Part shown: in pieces, positions 25,868 to 38,287 of the stretch
Layout: every line of letters begins with the position of its first letter
How positions within the stretch are numbered: the stretch's first letter is position 1
Source of the DNA: Trifolium pratense
Taxonomy: Eukaryota; Streptophyta; Magnoliopsida; Fabales; Fabaceae
Assembly: GCF_020283565.1 (NCBI RefSeq)
Contig: NC_060060.1
Span: forward strand, 11,780,001-11,844,000
Reading direction: 5' to 3'
DNA length: 64,000 bases
Translations under genes and position numbers: made by a program
The notes under the pieces: generated by a model
Databases searched by the model: none
Seen by the model: only the letters and a program-made list of their open reading frames with translations
Told to the model about the DNA's origin: nothing

Positions 25868-26328
25868 GGGTCTGTTTGTTTCACCTTTAAAAAAAATGAT
25901 TTTTTTTTTTTGTATTTTTGAAAATAGATTTTGTAAAAGCGTTTTTTAAAATATTACAAGTTTTTTTATATTAGTTTTTTCTAAATTGAAACACTAATTT
26001 TGGCATCATATAACATAAACATACATTATTGAATATCGAAACATAGTCAAAATCTTAAATTTTTTAAAAAGTTGTATTTCAAAAATGATTTTTATGAAAA
26101 TCTATTTGAAATAGCTTCAAAATTAAGTGATTTTTTTTTTGAAATTTTGATATCAAAAAAAGTTTTAATAAAATGATGAAATACCTAAAGTAACATTTTA
26201 AGAATAACTATTCAAATCAAATTTTCATTTAAAGCTTTTACAAAAAGTTTTTTTGCAATTTTTTTTACAATAAAATTATGTAACACTATAAAATCCATTT
26301 AAAAAAAAAAGCCAAAACAAACCGACCC
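25868..26328. mobile_element. TIR element, hAT-like ends
   Basis: GGGTCTGTTTGTTTCACC at the left is matched by reversed GGGTCGGTTTGTTTTGGC at the right. The interior is AT-rich and self-complementary. No convincing TSD. Confidence 0.5.
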
Positions 26329-26737
26329 TTTAATTTATGTTCTTGCAAAAATCATTATAGTACTTTATTTTTATTTGAAATTCATCACTCCTATTATTAT
26401 ATATAAAAAGAATTCATTACCCTATTGTCTTTAATCTTTGACCTCTTTAGTTTTTTCTTTGTTTTTTTTGGTTATTTTAAAAAACTAAAAATACAAATAA
26501 TTTTTTAATTTTTTTTAATCCTTACAAAAATTAAAGGCGTGCGTTAAATAATTTTTTACAATGTTGTCAATCTAGGTTGAAACTAAGACCTCATGCATAC
26601 TACCCAAATCTTTCACCACTAGGCCAAAGACTTATTTCTCTATTTTGTCAAATGGCCTGACCCAAATCCAAACTAAATCGACTTGATGGGCCAACAAGTA
26701 TAAATTCGAAATGCGTTTTTCAAATTTTTTTTGGAGA

Positions 26738-27900
26738 ATTTTTTTCTCTACCCCAACAATTATACCTCCACCCCTACATTTTGTGTGAACTGCCTATTTT
26801 GTCCTTGTATATAAATAAAAACTATCATTTTTATCAATTTTCTTTATATAAGTTTTAAAAAGTTTTCCGGTATACTAATAAGAACATCATCACTATTCAC
26901 TTCAATTTCACACCAATTTCAACATCATCAACACTCACACTCTTATCAATTTTTCTTTCAACATAATCATCAATTTTGTCACCCAATTCACTACCTTTAG
27001 AAATTAGACTCCACATCAGAACAATTCAATTGATATCTGACCAAATTATAACTTCTCCTCCTGGAAATTATCACCGCCGCATGTGGAGTCGGAACAGATC
27101 TAGAAGCAGCGGCAGCAGCAAGAGCAACACGTGTTTAGCATTTGGTGTAACACGACCGAATAAAGATGAGAATGGGCGTGGAGGTTTATCGGGTTTTACC
27201 CGAGAAATTGAAACGGGTACGGGTTGAGGGAAACTCAATGGGTTTATTGTGGTTATTGTTGTGATGCAGAGAAAAAGGAGGAGAAGGTGATGATGAAGAT
27301 GAGGAAGTATCACAGTCGTTGAGAATTTCGTTGCCGGTTCAGTGATGAGTGGAGATCGGCGGCTTCGGTGTCGTCGGGAAGGAACGAGCGAAGGTCGAGC
27401 TCCATAGTAGGCACTTGAACTAAATTGGTCAAATTGATTTTGATGATAGCTTTGTCTTCCAAAAAAATTTAGAAACCGATAAACTAATCATTATAGGAGC
27501 AAATGAAAATTGATGTTGAATCTGATTTTTTGAGAACCACATCAAAACATCGCGTTTTCTCTGGTGTGGAACTACTAATTGTCTATATGCTGTTCATGAA
27601 AAAGCTAAGAAGTTCTTCATTCAATTCTTGATGTTCTGCTCGGTGAAGATTGAAGAAATTATCAACTGTTCCGGGTTGAATTTTGGGAAAATTTAATATA
27701 CCAGAATAGTTTTCCAGTGTTCTGGTTTTTTGTTAAAAGTTGTTCAAATTATCAAATGAAAAAAACAAAATTAGTACCGGAACACATTGGTAGAGTGGAG
27801 GGGATGAATAGGGTTTCCGGAAAAATTAAATAGAGGGTAAAATTGGAATATCAGATTATTTGTAGGGGTGGAGGGATAAATGTAGGGGTAGAAAAAAAAA
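26738..27900. mobile_element. TIR-bounded element with a less AT-rich, gene-like interior
   Basis: Left TTTCTCTACCCC...CCTCCACCCCTACA is repeated inverted at the right (TGTAGGGGTGGAGG...GGGTAGAAA). Between them, about 27000-27420 is less AT-rich and purine-rich, unlike the flanks, and may be a captured host-gene fragment as in a Pack-MULE. No domain was recognised in either strand; the short overlapping frames are low-complexity. Confidence 0.5.
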
Positions 27901-27999
27901 TTTCTTTTTTTTGCCTTGAAAAAATGCTTAGCCCGAGGCCAAACATTAATGGGTCATGTTGTCTGATGGGCTAGGCCAACCCATATTTCAACATTACAA

Positions 28000-28110
28000 T
28001 TTATTTATTTTTTGAAATGTTAACTAAAGCTATTTTTTTTTTTACAATGGAAAGACAGAGAATCGAACTAGGACCTCCTGCATATTATTCAAACTCCTAC
28101 CGCTAGATCA
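28000..28110 (-). mobile_element. tRNA-like SINE fragment
   Basis: GAATCGAACTAGGACCTCC followed by CCGCTAGATCAAATCTAG is a reversed tRNA-type B box and A box. A similar reversed piece lies at about 26575-26640. Confidence 0.35.
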
Positions 28111-28408
28111 AATCTAGTTGCTTAAAGCTACTCTATTTTGACACAACTCACAAAATATCTATCATAGACACACACACAAAAATATGACACAATTCACAAA
28201 ATATTTATCACATAAAACATTCGTCAAATAAATATCCATACAAAGCATTCGTCAACAAAAAAAATAATAAATATCCATACACAATATCTACCACATAAAC
28301 ATTTATGCAAAAATATAGAGTATTCGTCACAAATAAATTAATCGATGTATTGTTTTGTCATTCGGGTCGTGCGTTCTGCACGTTGCATCACGTGTGTTAC
28401 ATTTGTGT

Positions 28409-28954
28409 AGGGTGGCAAAACGGATTGCTACTTTTTTCTCTCTCGTTCTTGCTCATTTTTGTCTCTTCATACTCATTCTTCTTCTTCTCCGAATTTCTAG
28501 TGTAACTTATTTTTTTTATTCTATTACTTGAATCAACATCACATACGGTGTGATTCACATTTTTTCTCGATTCATTACCTTAAACACATAATCAAAAACT
28601 TCCTTGATGATTAGAGTAACTATATATGTGTTTATAAGTATATAATTAATGGATTTATAGTATACTTCCTTGACGATTTTGTCTTATAAGCTAGTTTTTT
28701 TTTTCTTCACAAATTTGTTTGTTTCTATTTAAAAAAAATAATATTAGCATGCTTTTTTGTAACAGCACAACACAAAGGTCAAAATAAAATAAAAAACAAT
28801 TTTTTTTTTGTTTTACGGATCAGCCCGCCAACTAACTTGTCCGGCAACATATTATGATTTTAGACTTGACCACCTAAATTGACTCGGCTCGTCTAGTCCA
28901 ACTTTTAGGCTGGCGGGCCGAGCCTAAACGGGACCTTTCCGCTTTGCCACCCCT
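28409..28954. mobile_element. TIR element of 546 bp, 10-bp TSD
   Basis: Termini AGGGTGGCAAAACGG and reversed AGGGGTGGCAAAGCGG are bounded by ACATTTGTGT at 28399-28408 and 28955-28964. The ends resemble those of 48105-49024 (AGGGGTGGACAA). Confidence 0.8.
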
Positions 28955-29228
28955 ACATTTGTGTGTATTATATAATGATGGTCGATTGAGTGTGTAGATA
29001 TATAAAGATTAACAATATAAATTGTTTGTTGCATGCACAATTGATCCAATTAAATATTACATTTATATATTGGATCCAGGCAACATGTAGAAATATAGTT
29101 GGAACCTGTAATTGTAGAAACAGTCAGAAGGTTTTAATTTAAAGTAGCATATATTACCTAACCAAGCCTTCAAATTCTAGCAACATTATAAGGTTCAAAA
29201 TATATAAGGTTCAAAATTAAAATAACAT

Positions 29229-29370
29229 GAGTACTAGCTTAACTGGCAAAAAAATTGCCGAAATAGCCGGGCAGAATATCATGATTGGAATTCGATCCCT
29301 AACTCCTTCACTTGTATTTATGAGTTTATGATAATTTTATGATTTCATCTATTTATCAAAAATAAATATA
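29229..29370 (+). mobile_element. tRNA-derived SINE-like unit
   Basis: TAGCTTAACTGGCAAA (A-box-like) and GGAATTCGATCCC (B-box-like) are spaced as in a tRNA promoter and followed by AT-rich sequence. No TSD confirmed. Confidence 0.4.
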
Positions 29371-29399
29371 CTGTATTATGTAACTATGAAAGCTATTAA

Positions 29400-29896
29400 A
29401 GATAGATAACATGTGAAACTTAAAGTGGCATAATTGTACTTAATTTTGAAATGATAAAGAAGATTAAACACAGTTCATAATTAAACAATAAAGTTTATCA
29501 CTTTGAATGTAACAAGTGTAAAATTGAAAGATAAAGATAAGGGAAATTGTATTGAATTTCTGAAAACAAATCAACTCTATAGTGAGTGGAAGGATACAAG
29601 ATGTGAAAATAGAGTTTAGAGGGAGAGAGTAACAAACTTCACAATTCACATGACTAGCAATTGATCCCTATTACAATATGAATAATGCTAGCAACACACT
29701 CTTTAACAAACACACTCCAACACACTCTCTTTTATTGGTTAAAATTCACATGGGTCCCATAAAAAAATGTGGACCCATATAACTTTTATGGGATCCATAT
29801 AAAATTTAACCAATAGAAGAGAGTGTGTTTGTTAAAGAGTGTGTTGCTAGCACTCCTCAATACAATATATATAGCCAGCTCATTTCTTCACATAAT
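29400..29896 (-). repeat. 3' LTR of the decayed minus-strand retroelement
   Basis: Read on the minus strand it starts TGTGAAGAAATGAGC, overlapping the last codons of the 29880-32582 coding remnant, then TATATATATTG (TATA-like), a CT-rich leader and AAATTCAATACAATTTCCC. That is U3-R-U5-like order. It is split by a MITE at 29680-29860. The outer end is not precisely defined and no matching 5' LTR was found to the right. Confidence 0.45.
29680..29860. mobile_element. hAT-type MITE, 8-bp TSD
   Basis: TGCTAGCAACACACTCTTTA and following sequence form arms of about 32 bp repeated inverted at the right. TACAATAT occurs at 29672-29679 and 29861-29868. Confidence 0.78.
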
Positions 29897-32640
29897 CTCT
29901 CATCATAGAGTTGGTTTTGCGTGACCTCACGCTTCTACGCGGTGCCACCATTTTCTCATTGTTACTAATACTAACACAATGGTTTCCATGCATATTCAGT
30001 GGGTCATTCGCTTTTGTTGCCACGTCACTAGCTTCTATAATATCTTTCTCTTTAGGCTTCATTACAATACATTCCAACATTGTCCTCAAGGTTGTAAAAA
30101 TTACTCACAACACAAATTTTACCCGAATCCCATTGCTTGAATTGTGACCACATAACTGCTGTATAGTTCCTCAAATCTCCACCAGGATCCCATTGATGCC
30201 CATTTTGCATTCTCACTGGTTTGGTGTAGTCATAAGGTTCCACAATTATATGCATGAATTCACCCAATGTGGTTACAAGGTTAACAATTTTGGTAAGTAC
30301 AAAGTTGCTAGTTTTGCTTCCAAGTTTCCATCTAGCAATATGTAACAAGACCATAATCTCACAATCTTCTCGTGATTAATTTTCTCCATAATTTCAACGG
30401 CCTTGGTGTCACATATAGTTTCTTCATTAAGACACATCCATGCTAACATACATGGTACCCACACAACCTGAATGATATCACTATCCACCCTATGAAGACA
30501 AACCTTGTCCTCAAGGTTGTAAAAGTTCTTCCAATATTCCCAATACTCATGGGAGATGGCACTTGGAATCAACCACTGCCACGGAACTAAAGCAGTAAAA
30601 CAGTGACCTTCAAGAGAACCAATGAATATATCAAAACCAGCATCCTTGTCCAAAAGGTTTGGATTGAGGTAATTGTGAACAAAACATTGTACCCTTATGG
30701 ATTGCAAAATTAAGGCTTCACTATAATCCGCTACAATAGTGATTAATTTTCAGTTTTCTTCCTCTAAACCATTTATAGAAACTTGATAGCATTGCAAATC
30801 CATGGTATCATTAGTGTATGGCCTCAACCTCAAACAACAGCATAATGTGAGGGAACAATTTCCAGTAAGAATAATTGGTCTTGGCTCATCATTGCCACAT
30901 ATAATTGAGTTTCTTGATGTCTCATCTTTGTATCTAGTGACTCATTGGGGATTTGAAGACAACCCTTTGCATGTGAAATCGCCACAGTGCTCACAAGCTC
31001 CACATCATGGCATACATGGTAATTGCTAAAGTGAATATCAGACAAGCAGAATACAAAGAATGTAGAGTTTCCAATCTTAAGACCCACAATAACCATGAAG
31101 AAGTAGGAAGCAAAATTAGACGATATCACAATATCTCTATTTGAGTATCTCTCAAATAGTCTATCGGCATGAATAACACTTCCATGTGTTGCATCAAGAA
31201 CAAAAAATTTGCTTCCAATGACACAATTAAACTCATAGCAAATAGTCAGGACCAAACCTAAAGACAATCCAATTATCTCATGTTTTTCCAGTAGTGACTT
31301 AATACACTCCATTAAATATAAGCCAGTAAACAATGAACTATGTTTAATATTATTCTTCTCAATGTCATGCAAAATCACTAACATATAATCAGTCCAAGCA
31401 GAATTTTCCTCAAAATTAATAATATATGTGCCTAATAGCAGTACCTTTGCAATCATCTGATGTATGATGACAACTCCAACAAGTGCAATAATACCGATTC
31501 GCTGCGACCATGCCCATGTGACATGGTGTTGGAGACTACCACGTCTGTTAAAGCCCCAAAAGTGACTATTAGCATGAGGTCTGCACAGGAGATTATGCTT
31601 GGCTATGGTGAGCATGACGACGGCAGTGTCGTAACTCATATCTGGCGGTTCAGGAGGAGGTAGAGGGCTTGTCACCGTGTGATTCAAGCTCCCAAGTATC
31701 GAGTCAGTCGCACGATATCCATTTCGATACAAGCTCCTAAAGCCAGTCAAACTAGGAAACATAAGTGTAGCAAATCCCTGCAAAACCACCACAATGTGTT
31801 CTACGTCGGGAGGCTCAAGAGGTGGTGGAAGAACAGCGGTTTCCCGCGTCACTTGCAATTGAAAACTGTGACCTGGTGGTTTTGGCGGCGGTGGAAACAT
31901 TAAGTGGTTCTCAACGGCTACACCATTAGGTGGTTCAAGTGATATGTAGAGGGTTCAATAATGCACAATCTGGTGGTTTCGGTGGCGGTAACTGTGTTGC
32001 CACTGTGCAATGGTTCATATTCAGTGGTTTGAGAGGCCTTGACTGCATTGAGACATTTCGTCGAACACAAGAGAGGCATGCTTGTATCGAGCCAGTCAAT
32101 GGCACCACTGTGATCTCCACCAAAAGATTATCACGGTGCAATCGAAACTTAGGTTCCAGACTACTAGCTTGGTTATTCCCTACACTCATAAAATGCAACG
32201 CAAGTGGAATTTCATAGTGTAGAGACAAACCTTGATTTCTCACAGCATCGTTGTTGATGGCATCGCCGTGCTCTGCATCAGATATTGTCGTAACTGGAAG
32301 AGCTTTGTTCATCGACGATTCTATGATTTTCCCGACGCAATCACCGCTTGTATTCACCATGGATTTCGGTTCACTTTGAACCATAAACTCATCTGCTCGT
32401 GGGATTTCTTCATTCCTCTGCACATTATCAGTAGTTGATTTGTCAATATCGTCAGCAATTACAGACAAATTTGCAACCAAGCTGTCCAAATACGGCGTCG
32501 ACGGTTCTGCAATTGGATTTTCTTCTTTCACTGATTTGGAAGAAACAATTTCTCTGTGCGACAGTCCATGGTTCTCGTACACAACAGTTTAATTTCATGA
32601 TGAGATCGTTAGATCCTTATGTGCTCATAGGATGATTTAA
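29880..32640 (-). pseudogene. Decayed LTR-retroelement-like coding region
   Basis: A run of minus-strand open stretches: 32582-31935 (215 codons), 31900-30830 (356 codons), 30707-30273, 30354-30052 and 30089-29880, separated by frameshifts and stops. The first two share a recurring proline motif PPxxPPD (PPPKPPDC, PPPLEPPD, PPPEPPDM). The middle part has hydrophobic segments, and NFYNLED(K/N)V appears twice. The last part ends RRSVRSRK...MRDYVKK, which resembles the 3' end of legume retroelement polyproteins as I remember them. No protease, reverse transcriptase, RNase H or integrase motif was seen, so this is a non-autonomous element or an uncharacterised accessory ORF of one. It is not a normal host gene. 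Confidence 0.45.
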
Positions 32641-34384
32641 AATTTTTTTTTACACAATCAAACTTAACTCATTTTATTAATCAACTAATTTTCAATACAA
32701 GCAAGACACCAAGAAAAATTAACTAATAAACCGACCACCCTTCCTACTTGATAGGTAGCTTAACGCCTAATAAACTTTAACTCAAAATTAAAATTTAAAA
32801 GCAACATGTTTTTTATGCTAGAAATAATAGCACTAAACATAGATACACCATTGATAAAATTTAACAAGTGTACTAAATAGTCGTCAAGGAATAAAATCAA
32901 AGTTCGTATCCATAGGGATTGTTTCAATCTCGACAAAACAATTAAATTAATTTAGGATTAATAATTAAAATGTAAAGGGGGGAGTTTAACTGAGTTTGGA
33001 TTTTTATAATAAACTTAGAAATAACTTGGGATTCAAATTGAATGAAAGAAAAGCGATTGATCATTTTGATTCATGTAATTACTATTTCTCTTGGTAATTT
33101 CATGTATGATTACAAATTACTTAATTTAGTTTCATGATTAGATTAAATCTCAAGTGGTTATGCCCAATGTCTTGGTAACATAATCCTCTCCTTTGATCAT
33201 CGATTCTTAATGTCTTAGATAATCTATGATCAATCGAGGAATATAAACTTTAATCCGTTAAATCTCAATTAACAACCTAATTCCCTTTCTTCTTGGTTTT
33301 GGGTCAAGGCAAATGGCCCATGTTTTCTTCTTGTAATTGGCCCAACTTTGTCAAAGTCTTTCTCTTCTTTTACCATTTGTTCCACACTTAACCATTAAAT
33401 TGAATCAAGAAAATAGAAACTACACCAAATATCCTTTATATATTAAAACACAAAACATGTTTTCCCTCCTAAACTTCCATTATAATCCGCCTAAATCTTC
33501 AACCCATATTTTTCTAATTAATTAATAACTAATTAATTGCCAATATTAACACCTTACAAAATTTCAAATTTCAATAATGCAATTAATTTCGTCTAAACTA
33601 CTTCTCATATCTTCTACTTCATATCTCATACACATTTATTCCCTTTTTTTAGTATTTTTTATATTTTTGATACATTGTAGTATTTTTTTTAATGGCGAAT
33701 AATATTCACCCATTGTAGTATTAATCTTTCCAATACAATTAATAGCCACCTTTTAGATCCCATGAAACAAATCGATATTTTCCTGTTCTTTTAAAAAAAA
33801 TTAAATTTTTTTTTTTAAAGTTAAATATATTTTTCATCCATATAAAATTAGTAAATTTTAGTTTTTCTCTCTATAAAACAAAATCATATGATTTCATCCT
33901 CTAAAAATTTTCTTTTTTTTTCGTCTATTTTTTTTTTGGTACATTTTAATTTTTTGTTTCTAATCACCGATTTATGTTCATCTTAATGTTAATATTTTTG
34001 ACCAATTTATATTCATCAATTAAACATATATAATTTCATACTATGTTCAAAAATATATAAAAAATATGTCAAAATTTTATCCATTAGAAAATTATTTTAA
34101 AGATGAAAACAAATTATTTCTTTTTTTTGTAAGAACAACGATCAAAATTTGTTAATTTTATATGGATGAAAAATTTATTTATCCTTTTCTTCTATTAATA
34201 ATGGTTGGATTTTCTACCATTGGGGTTAACTTATATATTGTACATAGGAATGCTTATACCCGGAATACTTTTTAATTTAAACCATTTTTTATGTGAATGT
34301 GTTTGTGCTTACCCTGTACTCATGGATGTCAAGTTAATTAATCAACTAATATGTTTAAGAAGATGTTGTTAATTATGAGTAGTA
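32641..34384. other. Intergenic, AT-rich
   Basis: No gene recognised. About 32800-33300 (GTCGTCAAGGAATAAAATC, CCATAGGGATTGTTTC) resembles LTR or leader sequence of legume retroelements. 33640-34200 is poly-A/T-rich. Confidence 0.4.
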
Positions 34385-34587
34385 CTCCTCCGTCCTAAAA
34401 TATAAGGGGAAAAAAATTGTCCTAAATTATAAAAGAAAAACACAAACATTTATATTTTTCAGGATTTCCTTTTACTTATTCTCATTAAATTAAATCCAAT
34501 CTGCTTTTAATTTACTCTCTATCTCTTATCTTTTCCATAATCAATAACCAATAAAAATTGTTTCCTGATAATTTGGGACGGTTGGAG
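34385..34587. mobile_element. Stowaway-like MITE
   Basis: CTCCTCCGTCCTAAAATATAA at the left; inverted TTTGGGACGGTTGGAG at the right; TA on both sides. Confidence 0.6.
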
Positions 34588-35073
34588 TATTTGTATATAT
34601 TTTAACCTTATAAGTTATGAATATGAAATTTGACTTTTGCCAATTTTTTTATTTATGTTTTGAAATATAAATCCAGAGTTCTCCAATAATTGATTGGACT
34701 CTTCTTTGAATTTATATTACATCAATTTATTCTATCAATTTTAATAAATGAATATAATTATTTTTAGTAAAACATAAAAAGCGTTTCATCGTAAATAAGA
34801 TAAATGTCAGTGGCCCCTCTTTGTGTGCCTAGATGAGTACGTTATTAGGTTTATAATATTTTGTTTACCAATAGATTTATATATTGATGATCATTATTTT
34901 TTACTAAATATTTATGAACATTAAGATCTCACTATTTGATTTTTATGTTGCTATTTCAAATTTTGATAATTATTCTAATAAAAAACATTAATCAAGATCA
35001 TTATTATTGTTATTTATATAGTGAAATATGATTATGCATAATGTACCAAAAAAAAAATGATTATCCATAATTT

Positions 35074-35103
35074 AGCCGTGCATCGCACGGGTGGAATGAC
35101 TAG
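35074..35103 (+). mobile_element. Helitron 3' terminus
   Basis: Hairpin CCGTGC ATC GCACGG followed after 11 bases by CTAG and then T, the Helitron 3' signature (hairpin, CTRR, T target). The 5' TC end was not located, so the element length is unknown. Confidence 0.6.
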
Positions 35104-35254
35104 TTATTTTAATAGAGAAAAACACTTAATTAATTCAATAAACCAAAATTTGCAATTTATTTAAAATGACTCTAAATTAAACACTAAACTAATAAAATTA
35201 TATTAAAAACTTAATTAAAAAAATTATAAAAATAACGACTGACGATGATTCATC

Positions 35255-35330
35255 AACCATCATAATTAGACTGCAGTGCTCTTACAACAGATTGTGAGTC
35301 ACTTTCAAAGTTTATTTTACTCTTTAATAT
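35255..35330 (-). pseudogene. RNase H fragment of a LINE
   Basis: The minus strand reads NFESDSQSVVRALQSN, the conserved ESDSQ..V segment of plant LINE RNase H domains. Only about 16 codons remain. Confidence 0.5.
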
Positions 35331-35409
35331 TTGCGGCGCGCCCACATTTTTTTATAGATGCGTCATCGACATCATATTCAGATGTAATTTTGTTTTTTAA
35401 AACATCATA

Positions 35410-35534
35410 CTCGCTTTGTCTCAAAATATAAATAAAAGTTGGTTAATAAAAATGAATGTATTTAGTACAAATTTTTAATTAAATACATCAAATTTCTTTG
35501 ATAAATTTTTGCTTATATTTTGAAATGAACGGAG
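35410..35534. mobile_element. Stowaway-like MITE, 125 bp
   Basis: CTCGCTTTGTCTCAAAATATAA against reversed CTCCGTTCATTTCAAAATATAA, flanked by TA. A similar left half begins near 35728. Confidence 0.6.
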
Positions 35535-36179
35535 TATAATATATACCTGTAATTTTGAGTCAGCTATCGTGTTGTTATTTTCATGACAACTTTATCACAT
35601 GGCTCACCCATCTTCGGTCCAGTATTCATGGCTTCTTTTGGCAAAAATATATGATGGAGTTAGTTAGTTAGTAGTTACTATTATTACTATTAATTGCGCT
35701 TCATGAGTTGGTGATCTGTTTCATCATATATACTCTATCAATGTCAAAAAATATATAAGTAAAAATTAGTCAACAAAACTTATTATATTTAGTTCAAATT
35801 TTAAATCAAATACATTAAATTTCTTTGATTCATTGTTTCTCACGCTAGAGTTGTCATACTCATCTCAAAACTCACAGAATAAAGAAGAAGAAGTGTTAGT
35901 AACAATTCAAAAGAACAAATAGAAAATCATAAGACTTGTTAATACTATCTTCTTTCATAAAAACACAAGAATTAAGAAGAGTAGTTTTGCATTAAATTTA
36001 TCAATAACATACTCTATTTTTTCAAAACTAGCCTTCAATTATTAAGAGATAAATAATACTTATATTTTATTTATATCCAATTAATTATGGATATTTTTGT
36101 GAAGATTTAATTAATGTACCTCAAAATTTGAAAAGAGTGTTAAATTAGACAACAAAATCTTGCAAAAAGAACAAATCGT

Positions 36180-36340
36180 TAGTTGGTTCAGTGGTGAATG
36201 GTGATTGATGTTGAACTTGGTATAGAAGATCACAGTTCGATTCCCCGCAACTGCGATCGGTCGGGGACTAGAACCACTTGATGTCAGAACCGACCATCAA
36301 ACCAGATTAAACTGATGGTAAAATAAATAAAAAAGAATTT
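36180..36340 (+). mobile_element. tRNA-derived SINE, family 2
   Basis: AGTTGGTTCAGTGGTGA (A box) and CACAGTTCGATTCCCC (B box), then GGGGACTAGAACCACTTGA, matching the reversed copy at 20775-20947. Confidence 0.7.
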
Positions 36341-36739
36341 GCAAATTTTTTTTATATATTTAAACTGAAGTAGTATTAATCAAAACGATCGAGATACTTA
36401 TTCTGCAATTAGCATCGGTTCAGTACTACAAATATTGCTAGCTTGCCTCTACTCAAAAAAGGCTTTTATCGAGGAGTAATGTGTATAAATAATTAATAGA
36501 TTTGTCTAACATGTATAACATTGCACATGTTAAATAACTTAAACTAATAATTTTACTGAAAAATAATAACTACTATTTTTTTTGGTCAACAACTATATTT
36601 TTTTAAATTGTACATTTAATATAAAATGCATAAATTTTAATACAAAATTTACTATATTTTAAACTTTAACATGTATAAATTTGCACATAATAGAAAAACT
36701 CATAATTAATTAATAGTAATTGTTAGTAGTAGCATGCAG

Positions 36740-37373
36740 CAGGGGCGTCTCCGAGTTTTAGGAAGCTCTGTGCAAAATATAAAAGTGATCCTTAAAAAAA
36801 TTGTCGATTTAAATTGCATATAATATAAAAAAAAACCATTCTTATTCTTGTAAACATATAAATTATCAATATTAAACCAATTCCATTAAATCAAATGAGA
36901 CAAAAAATATAAAATGAACTAGAACCAGGGCCGGTACAGGATTTGATAGAGTGACCTTGAAGTTCACAAAATGCACAGTTTACTACACCACTTGGCCAAT
37001 CCCAATTTATGTTTTAAAATGACATTAGCAAATATATAATATCTAAGTTAGTAAATTTGGTCCAAAAAATTGGACAAACAGGCCCCAAAAAATTTGAGGC
37101 CCAGATCCATAGCACATCCTGCACTTGGTCTGGGCCGGCCCTGACTAGAACTATATTTACGAGTATAGATAATTAATCTATTGATACTCACATGATATTT
37201 TATGAACATTAACAATATATAACTTATATTTTAGGGCCTAAAAATTAATCTATTAATATACATATGATATTTTATAGGTATAAATAATATATAAGTAATA
37301 TTATATATAGGACCTCAAAATTTTGAGGTCCGATGTCGTCGCACATCCCGCACATGTGTGCAGGCCGCCCCTG
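36740..37373. mobile_element. hAT element, outer copy, 634 bp
   Basis: Ends CAGGGGCGTC and reversed CAGGGGCGGC, with near-identical 8-bp flanks GCATGCAG (36732-36739) and ACATGCAG (37374-37381). It contains a second hAT element. The CAGGGGCG terminus is typical of plant hAT elements. Confidence 0.75.
36926..37143. mobile_element. hAT MITE nested in the outer hAT element, 8-bp TSD
   Basis: Ends CAGGGCCGGTAC and reversed CAGGGCCGGCCC, flanked by perfect ACTAGAAC at 36918-36925 and 37144-37151. Confidence 0.85.
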
Positions 37374-37423
37374 ACATGCAGTACTACTAGTTTCAATACA
37401 AGTTATAGTTGACAGACTAGACA

Positions 37424-37673
37424 CTTCCTCCGTTCCAAAATGTGTGACCCATTTTGATTATATGCACTATGCATATAATTTGTTTTGACCATATTTTTCT
37501 ACTAATAAAAAAAAAATAGCATATAAGATGTTGGATTCGTCGAGATGAATATTTTCAAAATATCAAATTTTTATAATTTTTACTATTATACAATTAAAAA
37601 TATTAATCGTCAAAGTTGTGTATCAACATACGTGAAACAGTCAAATGTGTCACTCATTTTGGGACAGAGGGAG
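37424..37673. mobile_element. Stowaway-like MITE, 250 bp
   Basis: CTTCCTCCGTTCCAAAATGTG against reversed CTCCCTCTGTCCCAAAATGAG; TA lies at the right boundary. Confidence 0.65.
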
Positions 37674-38278
37674 TATAGTACTAGACTATAGTTGACGTAT
37701 TACCCTTTTATGCATAGACAATGCACAACCGCAAATGGATGAGAATAAGCCAGATCGCCCTACAGAGACATACAATTTAGTCTATATAAGTTCAGGTCAA
37801 GCTATTTTTTTAAATAGAGCAAATCAATGTTTTTTTTTATATAAGTTTATTTAGTTAAAATAGTCAGGTTGCAGACCAATAAAAAGTCTTTTAGGCCTAT
37901 TTAAATAAATATGAATAATATTTTTACTATTATTATTATATATTAAAATTTGTACTTTCATTAAATTATAAATCTATTAATTTTTTCGGTAATTTAAGTT
38001 TATTAATCAACATTAATTTTTTACATATATAATTGTATTATTATAAACTAAAATTGGAATATGATGACGTTATGTAGTCAAATTTTCTATAATATCATGT
38101 TAAATAGTATCAAAAGAGAGTTTAATCTCATTGATTTATTAGTTCATTAATATATTCTCTAAAATATCATTGATTTATGTCATATTTTAATAAACTCCAA
38201 TAATATGTTTATAAGCTTATGAAATAGTAATTTCACTTCGAATCTCACCTGCTCAATTGTACACAATATTAGCATACA
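37674..38278. other. AT-rich spacer
   Basis: No gene or defined repeat seen. Confidence 0.5.
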
Positions 38279-38287
38279 TTTTATAAT

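Noticed and set aside
27071..27313. 80-codon minus-strand frame with many Leu and His
   Set aside because: Low-complexity, inside a transposon-like element, no domain or start context.
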